Shown in pieces: positions 41,201-51,545 of a stretch of DNA of 64,000 nucleotides. Made by a program: the position numbers and the translations under genes. Source of the DNA: Megascapheus bottae (taxonomy: Eukaryota; Chordata; Mammalia; Rodentia; Geomyidae). The notes beneath the pieces are model-generated. The model was given only the letters and a program-made list of their open reading frames with translations. It was not told the origin of the DNA and made no database searches. The DNA is taken from the NCBI GenBank assembly GCA_024803745.1, contig JANJXV010000043.1:3035001-3099000 (forward strand). The letters run 5' to 3'. Within the stretch, counting starts at the first letter, position 1. Every line of letters begins with the position of its first letter.

Positions 41201-41880
41201 ATAATCCTATTTTTACTACATAACAAAATTTGAATCCAAGATTGAGAGCATCCTGGTGACTGAATGTTCTATCACCAATATTTTAGTGGATTCTCTATTT
41301 CACACTGAGATCGGCATGCAAGATAGCTCTAGTTCTATCTTGTCTAAGCAAAGATTCCTAAACCTCCCTTGGCCCACATCTAAGTGACAGTTCCTCTAGC
41401 TCCAAATGGAGATAAAATATCCTATCCTGGTTGTAGTTGATTTGTAATGGTTGATGGCTGTAAATCCTTTGATTGAGAAACAGGGAACAATTACATAAAT
41501 GTCTGTGAACCGTATCATTATTGCCAAAGAGTTAATGATGTATATTTCATTTATATTATTATAAAAAAGAAAAAATATGAGAAGATTCATGAGAGACCTC
41601 TGAAGTCTCTCGGGACCCCACAGACAGGTAGGGAGGGAGTCCTGGAGTCCCCGGTCTTTGTCAGTATGCCTCCACCACAAAGTACAGCTGGTTACCTTTT
41701 CCTGAAGGCTTCGGAATGGTGGATCGAGTTGTACAAATGGCAGAGGGCCTCCAGCTTGGAGATCAAGGGACTAGGGGCACGGGAGGGGGAGACAGATAAG
41801 AGAGAAGGAGACTGCCTTGTCCTGGTCTACCATATCTCAGAACTCAGCAGCCACAACTTCCAATAGGGCAAGATTTAGCT
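41201..41880. other. Gene-free spacer with a GC-richer block
   Basis: 41600-41865 is more GC-rich than its surroundings and holds a 66-codon frame (41666-41866) with no recognised motif. It could be a decayed exon or LTR piece; no boundaries seen. Confidence 0.4.
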
Positions 41881-41883
41881 TTG

Positions 41884-42842
41884 TTTTGTTTAATTCTATT
41901 TTATTGTCAGGATGATGTATAGAGGGGTTGCAGCTACATGCACAAGGTAGTGGGTACATTACTTCTCAAACGTTGTTACCTCTTCCCGTGTTTTTCTCCC
42001 ACTTTCACTCCCCCCATCCCCTCCCAAGTTGTAAAGTTCATTTCCAGAATATTGTCTATGAATATTGCCATTACACTAGTTCAAAAATGATGACTATCCT
42101 TTGTCTCATCATCTTGTTTTTCCCCTTCCTTTCCCTGATTCAAACAAACAAATAAACGTATATACAATATACCAGGTAACAAAGTCAGATACAGAAACAG
42201 CAGGGGAGAAACCATAAAGAGGGGGTAAAAAGAATGAAAATAAATAACTTCATATAGTACATTAAAAACAACGACAAAGATAAACCACATGTTTCCCTAT
42301 CCTAGAGTTCACTTAATCTCATCCCATATGGCCATATGCACACAGATTTTGAGCTACTGTGATCCTCTGGTAGGAAAATCCCCTACATATATACTAATTA
42401 TTACAAATGAAGGAAGCCATGGAGTCTGTTTCTGTGGGTCTGGCTTACTTCACTTACTATGATTTTTTCCCAAGTCTTTCTATTTCCTAACAAATGGGGT
42501 GCTGTCATTCTTCCTGATGGCAGCAAAAAATTCCATTGTGTCTAAATATCATTCATCTACTGAGGGACATCTCGGTTGGTTCCATATCTTTCCTATGGTA
42601 AATAGTGCTGCAATGAAAATTTAGTGCTGGTAGCTTTGGTATGCCCTTGCTTATGGACATTTGTGTCAATGCCCAGGAGTTAGATTGCTGGGCCATAAGG
42701 GAGACCTATGTTTAGTCTTTTGAGGAACTGCCATACTGCTTTCCATAGTGGTTAAACGGGTTTGCACTCCCACCAAGAGTGTAGTAGTGACCCCTCCTGG
42801 CCACATCCCTGACAGAATCTGTTGTTAGTAGATTTCTTCATC
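41884..42842 (-). mobile_element. L1 3' part, antisense, older
   Basis: From TTTTATTGTCAGGATGATG through 3'UTR to ORF2 words (CATTCATCTACTGAGGGACATC, GATTGCTGGGCCATAAGGG, TTTGCACTCCCACCAAGAG). Confidence 0.85.
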
Positions 42843-42932
42843 ATGGCTGGAAGTGGAGATGTGGCATAAGTGGTAGAATGCCCACTTGTACAGAGCCCAG
42901 CCCCTGAGTGCTGGCACAAATAAAAAAAGAAG
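42843..42932 (+). mobile_element. ID-like monomer, sense
   Basis: GGAAGTGGAGATGTGGCATAAG to GAGTGCTGGCACAAATAAA, next to the end of the antisense L1. Confidence 0.75.
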
Positions 42933-43124
42933 CTAGTTGCCTACAGCAATAGGATGGACCAGTGAGAGTGAACTATCACGGGAATTGTTCATGATACAAC
43001 TTTATATAATCATTGAATGACATTGGAGTTATAAATATGTTGTAGTCAGTTTGGCCTTGAGATATCTGAAGCTCATAGAGGAACTGAGTGGCTCAAATTC
43101 TCAAACTTTAGAATCAATCTAAGC

Positions 43125-43355
43125 TGAGTGCCAGGAGTTCATGCTGTATATCCTAGCTTCTCCAGAGGCTGAGGTCTAAGGACTGAAATTCAAATGTAGC
43201 CAAAACAAGAAAATCTATGAGACTCTTTTCTCCAATTAACCACCAAAGCTCTGAAAATAGAGCTGTGACTCGAGTGGTAGGTCTGTAGGCTTGAGTAAAA
43301 TAACACAAGGAGAGCATCCAGTTCCTGAAAGCAAACCTCAGGTCCAGCAAAAAAG
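43125..43355 (+). mobile_element. SINE type B, sense, diverged
   Basis: GCTGAGTGCCAGGAGTTCATG, CTCCAATTAACCACCAAAG, GAGCTGTGACTCGAGTGGTAG. Confidence 0.8.
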
Positions 43356-43642
43356 CAAAAAAGATATATATGAGTAAAATTCTGTTCATGAATCTTACAT
43401 TCATTCTTTCACCTCTATAACCTATCATAAGTACAGTGTTCACTCAACTTATTGTTAAGATGGGAACAATACCATGTTCCTATTTAACATGACTTTTCCT
43501 TATATATTAAGTGGAAAACAGTGAAGTAAAAAGAAGCAAAACTTTAGTTAATACACACTGAAATTGTTGGTAATTAGCCCCAGATAGCACTCATTTAGAT
43601 ACCTGAATGCAGGTGTAAAACTAAAACAAGCTTCATTTTTCT

Positions 43643-43830
43643 TATGCCAGTCCTGGAGCTTGAACTTGGGGTGTGGGTGCTATCCCTGAGCTTTTTCACT
43701 CAAGGCTACCAATTGAGCCATATCTCCACTTCATGCTTTTGGTAGTTCATTGGCTATAAGACTCATACAAACTTTTTTGCCCCAGCTACCTTCAAAACAT
43801 GATCCACAGATTTCCTGAGTAGCCTCCTGA
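43643..43830 (-). mobile_element. SINE type B, antisense, shortened
   Basis: ATGCCAGTCCTGGAGCTTG, CCAATTGAGCCATATCTCC, TTCATTGGCTATAAGACTCA. Confidence 0.78.
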
Positions 43831-44385
43831 CAAAAGGAATAGCAGGAAGCTGAAACATGTTTTGTCACTGTGGGGGAGGTGAAGGTTAGGCAAATAAATG
43901 GAAAGAGGGAGGATAAATGGAAGCAGTCATAATTGCCAAGGTACAAATGTGAAAATGGAACCAGGTAACCTGAGGGGATTCCATAGAGTTGGCAGAGATG
44001 GAAGAAAAAACTGGAAGGGGTGGCATGGGAAGAGATGCTTTGTTCTCATACACTGACTTGTTGAAGTCAAAACCTTGGGACATCCTCTTCAGGCTAAAAA
44101 TACTACTACTAATAATAATATACAATGCATGATATCCAATGCTATATATTAAGAGAGGATTGTATACATTTGTTATTGATTAATCTATGTCCTATATCTA
44201 TATCTAATTGATTCCATTTCTTTTGATGAAAGCAGGGTGTCTGTATATTTTTTAATTCTCTCTATATATGCTTTTCTGCTGTCTTCCACTTTTGTGATTC
44301 CCACTGGTTTTCCTTTCTTTCTTTCCCCACAGAATAGTCTTTCCTGTTTTCCTTTTTGGTTTGTTTGTTTATTTATTTTTCTTTT
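43831..44385. other. Gene-free spacer
   Basis: Unique; small TATC-rich part near 44190-44210. Confidence 0.45.
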
Positions 44386-44478
44386 TGAGCTGGCCCTGGG
44401 CTTAAACTCAGAGCCAGGGCTCTGTCCCTGAGCGTTTCTGCTCAAGGCTAGTGTTTACCACTTGAACCACAGCTCCAT
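44386..44478 (-). mobile_element. ID-like monomer, antisense
   Basis: AGCTGGCCCTGGGCTTAAAC, TGCTCAAGGCTAGTGTTTACC, CTTGAACCACAGCTCC. It abuts the poly(A) side of the RPL23A pseudogene. Confidence 0.78.
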
Positions 44479-44484
44479 TTTCTT

Positions 44485-45005
44485 TTCTTTCTTTCTTTTT
44501 TTTCAGTGGGAAAAAGTTGTACATTTATAATTAGCCAGCTGAATGCAGTTTAGATGATTTCAATTTTGTTGGCAACATCTAAAGCATCATAATGAAGAAC
44601 CAGTCACACATATGCCTTCTTCTCTCTGTCAGATCTGATCAGGGTATTGACCTTAGCCAGATCAATGTCACAGAGCTTCTCGCAGCCTGCTTGATTTGAT
44701 GCTTGTTGGCCTTGACATCCACAGTGAACACAAATGTGTTATTGTTTTCTATCGTCTTCACGGATGGTTAAGGTCACCTGATAGTTGCATACAAATATTT
44801 TCCTCAGTGCACTCTTCCAGGGATATTTGCTCTGTCTCCCCAGCATCCTGAAAGTGGATGAAGTGTGTATCTTCTTTTTTTGTGGCTTGGACGACTTTGA
44901 GCCCTGCCTTCTTGCCTTCAATGCCTTTTCCGTGGCTTCAGCTTTAGAAGGGGCAGGAGCTCCCTTCTTCATGTTCAGTGCTATCTTGGTGAAAAGGAGC
45001 TCCAT
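44485..45005 (-). pseudogene. RPL23A: Processed pseudogene of ribosomal protein L23a
   Basis: On the minus strand: MKKGAPAPSKAEATEKALKA, KKKIHTSSTF, RQSKYPWKSA, then [11 protein letters not shown], and further on the sequence for the [17 protein letters not shown] region (near 44700) and the GVCD-like end. The stop is followed by AACTGCATTCAGCTGGCTAATTA and an A-rich tail (T-rich on the plus strand, 44485-44504). The expected start ATG appears as ATA at 44984-44982. Frame changes around 44740-44790 break the middle. Intronless plus A-tail means retrocopy. The intact protein is a core 60S subunit component. Confidence 0.88.
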
Positions 45006-45134
45006 TTACTTTCCTGTGTTTACTGATTCTTCTTCTTCATAGAGACAAAAGTGTTGGTGCTTCTAATCTGCCATTTTGTCCTGACTCTTCCTTGAAAAGA
45101 CAACATGCCAAGCACCAATGGCTCACATTTATAT

Positions 45135-45470
45135 TCATACCTGGTAAATAACATAATACATCATGCATGATTTATAGAATATAATGTATAATGTATATAA
45201 TATATGCAGTATAACACATAGTGTATATTATATGATCTATGGTATGCATCACATAGGAATTTATAATTCATAGATATAATGTATAATGTTCTATACCATA
45301 TCTGTATTAAAAGTAATGGAATTATTTTAATATAAAATGTTAATGAAATTGCATTTATCACATACAAATGATTCTGTTATATAATTTATGTTTTATAATA
45401 TAAATATAATAAAGTATATGATCTAATTATAACATGCACTATATATTCCCTACATAACATAGTGCTTTAA
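45135..45470. other. AT-rich low-complexity region
   Basis: Dense TATA/ATAATG/TATAAT words on both strands, some able to fold back. No gene. Confidence 0.7.
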
Positions 45471-45473
45471 AGG

Positions 45474-45571
45474 CTTCCAGTTTTTTCTGTGTATGTGAAC
45501 CAAGGAATCGAACCTAGGGATTTGTGCATGCTAGGCAAGCACTCTACCATTTGCCCATACTCCTGGCCCCA
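45474..45571 (-). mobile_element. ID-like head monomer, antisense
   Basis: GTGTATGTGAACCAAGGAATC, GTGCATGCTAGGCAAGCACTC: the first unit of type A alone. Confidence 0.82.
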
Positions 45572-45604
45572 TCTTTTTTTGTTAAAGAAAATATAAGAAA
45601 AAAA

Positions 45605-45765
45605 ATCAGGAGCCCAGGAAGAAAAGTGCATGAGGCTTATCTCCAATTAACCACCAGAAAACTGGAAGCAGTGCTGTGACTCAAAGTGGTAGAGTGCTAG
45701 CCTTGCACACAAAAGCTGAGGAACAGTACCCAGGCTATGAGTTCAAGCCCCACACCTGACCAATT
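45605..45765 (+). mobile_element. SINE type B right part, sense
   Basis: TTATCTCCAATTAACCACCAG, AGTGCTGTGACTCAAAGTGG, GTTCAAGCCCCACACCTGACC. Its last part falls in the tandem duplication. Confidence 0.82.
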
Positions 45766-46240
45766 TTTCCCAGGAATTTAAATGTGCATCACTCTTAAGA
45801 TATAAATATGCATTAACAAACAATAAATAAATAAATATGCATTAAGTGTTCAGGTAAATATATCTACTTCAGTACAATAGAAATCAAAATTTACATCTAA
45901 TTTTTTTTTGCCAGTCCTCAGCTTGAACTCAGGGCCTGAACCCTGTCCTTGGACTTTCTCAATGCCTTGCACACAAAAGCTCAGGAACAGTACCCAGGCT
46001 GTGAGTTCAAGCCTCACACATAACTAAAAAATAAGACATCAATAATATTTCTCCAGGAATTTAAATGTGCATCACTCTTAAGATAAATATGCATTAACAA
46101 ATAAAAAATAAATAAATATGCTTTAAGTGTTCAGGTAAATATATCTACTTCACTCCAATAGAAATCAAAATTTACATCTATTTTTTTTTGCCAGTCCTCA
46201 GCTTGAACTCAGGGCCTGAACCCTGTCCTTGGACTTTCTC
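45701..46240. repeat. Tandem duplication, about 264-bp unit x 2
   Basis: Unit 1 (45701-45964) and unit 2 (from 45965) both run CCTTGCACACAAAAGCT, TTTAAATGTGCATCACTCTT, AAGTGTTCAGGTAAATATAT, then an antisense SINE start (TTTTTTTTGCCAGTCCTCAGC). The junction CTTTCTCAATG/CCTTGCACAC joins two opposite SINEs. Unit 2 has a small insertion (ATAAGACATCAATAAT). Confidence 0.88.
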
Positions 46241-46374
46241 AGTGCTAGAGCTCTACCACCTGAGACTCAGCACCACTTCTGACTTTTTTCTATGGATGTG
46301 GTACCGAGGAATCAAACCTAGGTCTTTGTACATGCTAGGCAAGTACTCTGCCACTAGGCCAAACTCCTAGCTAT
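46184..46374 (-). mobile_element. SINE type A, antisense
   Basis: TTTTGCCAGTCCTCAGCTTG, TGTGGTACCGAGGAATCAAAC, GCCACTAGGCCAAACTCC: complete. A truncated copy of its 5' part was left at 45905-45964 by the duplication. Confidence 0.9.
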
Positions 46375-46490
46375 TGTCTGTAATTTTTAATGCCACCTGC
46401 AATTGCCATTGTGCGTGAGAAGGGAGAAGCATGCATGCAGACACTCAAATGGAAAAGATCAAGAATGCCCCATTAAAATGATAAATAATT

Positions 46491-46673
46491 GGGGCCAGAG
46501 CACCGACTAATGGTAGAGTGTTCACCCAGTATACATGGACACCTGGGTTCAATTCCTCAGTACCACATACACAGAAAAAGTTGGAAATAGCGCTGTGGCT
46601 CAAGTGGCAGAGCATTAGCCTTGAATGTCCAAAGACAGTGCCAAGGCCCTGAGTTCAAGTCCCAGGATTAGCA
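46491..46673 (+). mobile_element. SINE type A, sense
   Basis: GGGGCCAGAGCACCGACTAATG, GGGTTCAATTCCTCAGTACC, GCGCTGTGGCTCAAGTGGC, CCCAGGATTAGCAAA. Confidence 0.88.
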
Positions 46674-46739
46674 AATATGTATCTATGACATACAAACCCT
46701 CAGCCTAATTTTAATTATGTTCTAAAATGTAAGTGCCAG

Positions 46740-46830
46740 TTATTAATAGAGATTCACTTCTTGAATATTTATTTGTTAAATATGTCATTTGAAATATGAT
46801 GTAAAAATCAATGTTAATAAACTCTAATAA
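46740..46830. repeat. Block shared with 21850-21940
   Basis: TTCTTGAATATTTATTTGTTAAA, ATATGATGTAAAAATCAATG, TAATAAACTCT match the OR B upstream region in the same orientation. Confidence 0.6.
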
Positions 46831-46927
46831 AAATCGATAAGATAAATAATTTGATTTTCATATGAGGAATAACATTCCACTTAACATAGAAACATTAGGA
46901 AATGGCAGTTTAAAAAAATGCAGTGTT

Positions 46928-47483
46928 AATTGAATACTATGCTGCTGTCAGAAAGAATGACATAGCCCCATTTGTAAGGAAATGGAAAGACTTAGAAAAA
47001 ATCATATTAAGTGAAGTAAACCAGACTCAAAGGAACATAGGCCCAAAAGTCTCCCTCACTTGTCATAATCAGTAGGAACCTAGGGCTCTCCTAGAAAGGA
47101 TTTACAATAGAACAAAATCTAGAGACATTAGGCCAAATAGTACAACACTAAATGTAAGGACCTCCAGGATAAGAAAACAAAAGCAATATAATGAGTGATT
47201 GTTGTCCTTGATGTACTATGTTATCTCTCATCTCTGTTACTGTCCCTTGGTTATCTCATATTGTTACAATACTTCACCTTGTTATCTGATATATCTTATA
47301 TATGCTTAATTGGTTATTTGAAATAGGAGAGGGAAGGGGGAAATCAAGTTGTGAGGAGAAGAGGGGAGGGAAATGGGAAACAGGACATGAGAAAGGGTAT
47401 CAATATTTGTGAAGTAATGCACCTTCTATTTGATGAATATAATGTAACCCTCTATTAATTATAATAAAAATATATGGAAAATG
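46928..47483 (+). mobile_element. L1 3' end, sense, with 9-bp TSD
   Basis: TACTATGCTGCTGTCAGAAAG to TTAATTATAATAAAAATATA. TGCAGTGTT flanks at 46919-46927 and 47484-47492. Confidence 0.9.
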
Positions 47484-47671
47484 TGCAGTGTTCCCAAAAG
47501 AAAAACATGCAGACTATTTTTAATGAATTCCAAAATGAACACATCATTCTTTCTTCAGATGTACACATGAGCATTTGGAAGGAGGCAGAGAGCCCTGAAG
47601 TCTGAAAAGGGCAGTCCTCTGTGGGTCTCTCATTGTTCATTAAAGTTATTCATGCTAACAAACCCCTTAGA

Positions 47672-47860
47672 GCCACACGTTCCCAAATTCAACCATGCAG
47701 AAATGACTTTAAGAGCTCATTAAAAATCTGAGTCTGACTCCAGGAGTTTCAGACTTAAAAGATCTGGGAAAGGAGCCAAGGATTCTCGTGTTTAATAAGC
47801 ACCCAGGGAGGCTGGTCTTTCTAATTTGGAGAAGATACTTTAGAAACTTTGGACCTTTAT
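47672..47860 (+). mobile_element. Possible MER5-like hAT DNA-transposon fossil
   Basis: The order AGCTCATTAAAAATCTGAG, CCAGGAGTTTCAGACTTAA, GATCTGGGAAAGGAGCC, TTAATAAGCACCCAGGGAGG resembles ancient mammalian MER5/Charlie-type elements as I remember them. Termini were not resolved. Confidence 0.4.
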
Positions 47861-48345
47861 TGGGTCCCTATTGCTTCCATTTAATTTTCATTTACTTCTA
47901 AATAAGCTCTTGCAATTATAAGACACATCACTTTCAGACTGCATCATAGAACCCTGTCTGACATATCTCCTTTCCCCCTGGTAACTTTTTCCAACAAACA
48001 AAACAAGAAAGCTCAAGGAGATATCCCCCTTAGGTAATCCCTAACCGGTAAGCGTTCCCATGTTTTCTTTGGGGATATTTCCAAGACCTTGAGAAAAGAG
48101 TTCTCAGAGCAACTCCTTCATTTAATTGTTCTTTACTTTAAAGAGGAGACAGAATAAATGCCTTGCCAGCCACCTGTCTCTAACGACAGATACATTTGTT
48201 TTCTCTAATTTTTTTTTATCTACTATGTTTGATCATTTTTAGTTAATATGATCAGTGCCCTGGAGATTTTTAATCGCCTTTCTCATTCTAAACAAGAAGT
48301 TTCCCATGATTGTTTATCAAACTTCACTAATTGCTGTCTCCCATC
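47861..48345. other. Gene-free spacer
   Basis: Unique sequence without a recognised gene. Confidence 0.45.
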
Positions 48346-48362
48346 AAAAGATTTTAATTTCA

Positions 48363-48609
48363 GGCTGAGTGCCAGTGGCTCACGCCTCTCATATCTGAGG
48401 ATGGCAGTTCAAAGCCAGCCCAGGAAGGAAATCCCATGAGATTCTTTTCTCCAATTTAGCCACCAAAAAACAAACAAACAAACAAAACAAAACAAAAACT
48501 GGAAATGGAGATCTAGCACAACTGGCAGAGCAATAGCCTTGAGCAAAATAGCTCAAGGTGTCTAATCCCTGAGTTCAAGCCCCAGGACTGGCACAAAAAA
48601 TTTTTTTTT
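48363..48609 (+). mobile_element. SINE type B, sense, first of two at one site
   Basis: GTGCCAGTGGCTCACGCCTCTC to CCCAGGACTGGCACAAAAA, with an internal (CAAA)n expansion at 48470-48498. Target copy AAAGATTTTAATTTCA precedes (48347-48362) and follows (48610-48625). Confidence 0.92.
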
Positions 48610-48625
48610 AAAGATTTTAATTTCA

Positions 48626-48809
48626 GGGCCGGGAGTTTGGCCCAGTGGTTAAATAGCTTGCCTAGCATGCAAGAAGACCCAGGTTCGATTCCTCAGTACA
48701 ACATATAGAAAAAAGCCGGAAGTGGTACTGAGGCTCAAGTGGTAGAGCTCTAGCCTTGAGACAGTCCAAGGCTCAGGCCCTGAGCTCAAGCCCAGTACTG
48801 GCAAAAAAG
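48626..48809 (+). mobile_element. SINE type A, sense, second of two at one site
   Basis: GGGCCGGGAGTTTGGCCCAG, with a Pol III A-box region near 48637-48648 and an intact B-box GGTTCGATTCC at 48682-48692. Flanked by AAAGATTTTAATTTCA at 48610-48625 and 48810-48825. Among the best preserved type A copies here. Confidence 0.93.
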
Positions 48810-48825
48810 AAAGATTTTAATTTCA

Positions 48826-49228
48826 AAATAGAAGCTTCTCCCTGAGTTACATATTAGTGTTACAGGAAGTCTCAACAGCCTTGACTTTCAGGATCCCGTT
48901 TGTACTAAAAATGAACTGTATGAGAAATAACCCACCATCACCATCTTACAATGAGCAACCACAGTACCTGTGGATCTGCTACTGAGCCATCAAGCATATT
49001 GAAGACTAGAAATGTCTTTAATGTCTTTGACAGTGGAGCCCACACAGGTGCTAGCATCCTGGAAGTAGGAAGACAAAATGTGAATGAATTTGAGGAGAGA
49101 AGAATCCGTGCAGAAAGTAGATTATAAAGTAAAAGCAAGTCCCCCCCCCCGCCGAAAATGAGGCAATACCCCCAAAGAAACCATACAGCAATGTATGTGT
49201 TTCATGTTATGCACATTATGGGGGTGCA
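48826..49228. other. Gene-free spacer
   Basis: Unique; a run of ten C at 49141-49150. Confidence 0.5.
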
Positions 49229-49241
49229 GTGTGTATGTGTG

Positions 49242-49297
<56 letters not shown>
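49229..49297. repeat. (TG)n microsatellite
   Basis: About 68 bases of TG with one GCG interruption, on the tail of the following antisense SINE. Confidence 0.95.
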
Positions 49298-49299
<2 letters not shown>

Positions 49300-49523
49300 G
49301 CAGTCCTGAGGCTTGAACTCAGGACCTGTGTTCTGTCCTTGAACATTTTTGCTCAAGGCTAGTCCTCTACAACTTGAGACATAGCTCTCTTTCTTTTGCT
49401 GGCTAACTGGAGATGAGAGTCTCATGGACTCTCCTCTCCTGGGCTGGCTTCCATCTGTAAAGCTCAGATCTCCGCATTTCTGCGTAGCAAGTTACAGACA
49501 TAAACCACCACTGGTGCTTAGAT
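49298..49523 (-). mobile_element. SINE type B, antisense
   Basis: GCAGTCCTGAGGCTTGAACTC, CTGGAGATGAGAGTCTCATGG, GGCTGGCTTCCATCTG. Confidence 0.85.
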
Positions 49524-49555
49524 AAAGGAATACTTTTTATTTGTTTTGTTTTTTG

Positions 49556-49737
49556 TTTTTTTTCCAGTCCTGGCACTTGAACTCAGAGCTTATCTTGAGC
49601 TTTCTCAAGGTTAAAGCTCTACCTCTTGACCCAAAGCACCACTTCTGGCTTTTTCTATGTATGTGGTACAGAGAATCAAACCTGGGTCTTTGTGCATGCT
49701 AGGTAAGCACTCTACCACTAGGCCAAACTCCGGGCCC
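49556..49737 (-). mobile_element. SINE type A, antisense
   Basis: TTTTTTCCAGTCCTGGCACTT, CTATGTATGTGGTACAGAGAATC, CCACTAGGCCAAACTCCGGG. Confidence 0.9.
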
Positions 49738-49992
49738 CTTTTTATTGTTTATGGACATAATTTATCAAAGTATGATTCATCTATCAAGTAATTCACCCTT
49801 TGAATAATAGCCTACTGTATAAATATTTCTTGTTTTGCCTATCTAGTCATCAGTTAATGGACATTTTGGATTATTTCCAATTTGAGGCTATTATATTTCG
49901 GCTATTGATCAATCCTTGAGGGCTAGACATTCTCTAAAGTCTTGGCTTCTTTTTGAATGGATGAATAATGAATGTAAGGATCAAGTTCTTAA

Positions 49993-49998
<6 letters not shown>
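49738..49998. other. Spacer, possible old L1 piece
   Basis: ATTTCCAATTTGAGGCTATTA and the surrounding words loosely resemble antisense L1 ORF2; not firm. Confidence 0.3.

Positions 49999-50031
<33 letters not shown>
49999..50031. repeat. (TC)n microsatellite
   Basis: About 33 bases of TC on the tail of the following antisense SINE. Confidence 0.95.
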
Positions 50032-50033
<2 letters not shown>

Positions 50034-50039
50034 ATTTTT

Positions 50040-50252
50040 GTGTGGGTCAGAGAGCCTAGGCTCTGTCCCTGCGCTCTTTCTGCTCAAGGATAACACTCTT
50101 CCATTTGAGCCACAGTACCACTTCCAGTTTTCTAGTTGTTAATTGGGCATAAGAGGCTCTCAGACTTTCCTTCTTGGGCTGGCTTTGAACCATTATCCTC
50201 AAATCTCAGCCTCCTGAGTAGCTAAGATTGCAGTCATGAGCCACTGGTGCAA
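50040..50252 (-). mobile_element. SINE type B, antisense
   Basis: CATTTGAGCCACAGTACCACTTCC, TTGGGCTGGCTTTGAACC, CTCCTGAGTAGCTAAGATTG. Confidence 0.88.
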
Positions 50253-50426
50253 AGTAATATTTCTTGACCTGGTTCAAAATTATTACAGAGGCCCTTGCCA
50301 ACAGGAAGCACAACTGTTCACTGAGCCTTGGACAGAAGATCCATACAGAGTGGGTAGTCCAGATCGTTTGTCTTTCCACTTCAGACCCAAGTGGGAATGC
50401 ATTTAATAGCTTCAAAAATGACTTAG

Positions 50427-50652
50427 TCAGACACCAGTATTCACACCTGTAATGCTAGATATCCAGGAAGCTGAGATCATGGTTTAATGTCAGCCCAGGA
50501 AGAAAAGTCTGTGAGATGCTTATCTCCAATTAACTACCATAAGTCTGAAAGTAGGGCTATGGTTCAAGTGACAGAGTGCTAGCCTTGAGAAAAAAAACCC
50601 TCAGGAATAGTGCCCATTCCCTGAGTCCAAGCCCCAACACCTGCACAAAATA
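50427..50652 (+). mobile_element. SINE type B, sense
   Basis: TTCACACCTGTAATGCTAG, GATGCTTATCTCCAATTAAC, GCTATGGTTCAAGTGACAG, AAGCCCCAACACCTGC. Confidence 0.87.
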
Positions 50653-50852
50653 CAAAATCCTTCAATTACATTTGACCACATTATAGGCAAATATAGATGA
50701 TAAGGAACAAATAAACAATTGATAAAGTTCCATGAACTTTATCAAGAAGGGTGAGCTAAACACTAAGTAGGAAAACAGTTTTAGCAAAAATAAGTTTAAT
50801 GGGAAGGTTGCTAGTTGGGGTGAGGGCACGTTGATGAATCAAAGAAGAACAA

Positions 50853-51040
50853 AGGGGCTGGGAGTTTGTTTTAGTGCTAGAGTGCTAGCATGCATGAAGT
50901 CCCAGGTTTGATTTCTCAACACCACATACATAGAAAAGCCAGAAATGGTGCTGTGGCTCAAGTGGTAAAGCTCTACCCTTGAGGAAAAAGCCCAAGGACA
51001 GTGCTCAGACCCTGAGTTCAAGCCCCAAGGCTGGCAAAGA
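50853..51040 (+). mobile_element. SINE type A, sense, with likely TSD
   Basis: GGGGCTGGGAGTTTGTTTTAG to CCCAAGGCTGGCAAAG. AAAGAAGAACAA before (50841) and AAGAAAGAACAA after (51037) are probable duplications. Confidence 0.88.
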
Positions 51041-51189
51041 AAGAACAACAGACAATGTATGTCTGTGATAACAGAAGTGGGAAACCTCAAATTAATTTTT
51101 TTGTGGGGGGAATAGTTAAGATGTGAAGAATGATCGTAGAGATAGCTCTGATGAAGAAGAAATGGGCAGGTCAAATTTAACACTAAGTA

Positions 51190-51342
51190 GAAATGAGTAC
51201 CAGTGTTTAACACCTGTAATCTCAGCTACTTAGAAGGCTGAGATATGAAGATCAAGCTTCAAAGCTAGCCTGGGCAAGAAGAGACTCTTATTTCCAACTA
51301 GCCAGCCAAAAGCCAGAAGTGGTGTTGGGGTACAAGAGGTTT
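51190..51342 (+). mobile_element. SINE type B left part, sense
   Basis: TAACACCTGTAATCTCAGCTAC, CTAGCCTGGGCAAGAAG, GCCAGAAGTGGTGTTGG; right tail missing. Confidence 0.8.
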
Positions 51343-51395
51343 GTGATTTCAGGAGAGCTTTGAATGTCAGATGAGTGAACAAACCCCTATCTCGC

Positions 51396-51478
51396 CAGGC
51401 ACGATGGTTCACACCTCTAATCTTAGCTACTCAGGAGTCTGAGATCTGAGGACCCAGGCCTGGAGAAGGACAGGTCTG
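51396..51478 (+). mobile_element. SINE type B left monomer, sense
   Basis: CCAGGCACGATGGTTCACACC, CTTAGCTACTCAGGAGTCTG, AGGACCCAGGCCTGGAGAAG. Confidence 0.8.
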
Positions 51479-51545
51479 GCATAGGATGCTAAGCATAAGA
51501 AGCCAAAAATAAATACCTTGAACAGTGCAAAATAGGTAGTGAATG

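Noticed and set aside
48626..48720. tRNA gene
   Set aside because: A- and B-box words are present, but the sequence is the ID-like head of a SINE with no cloverleaf continuation.
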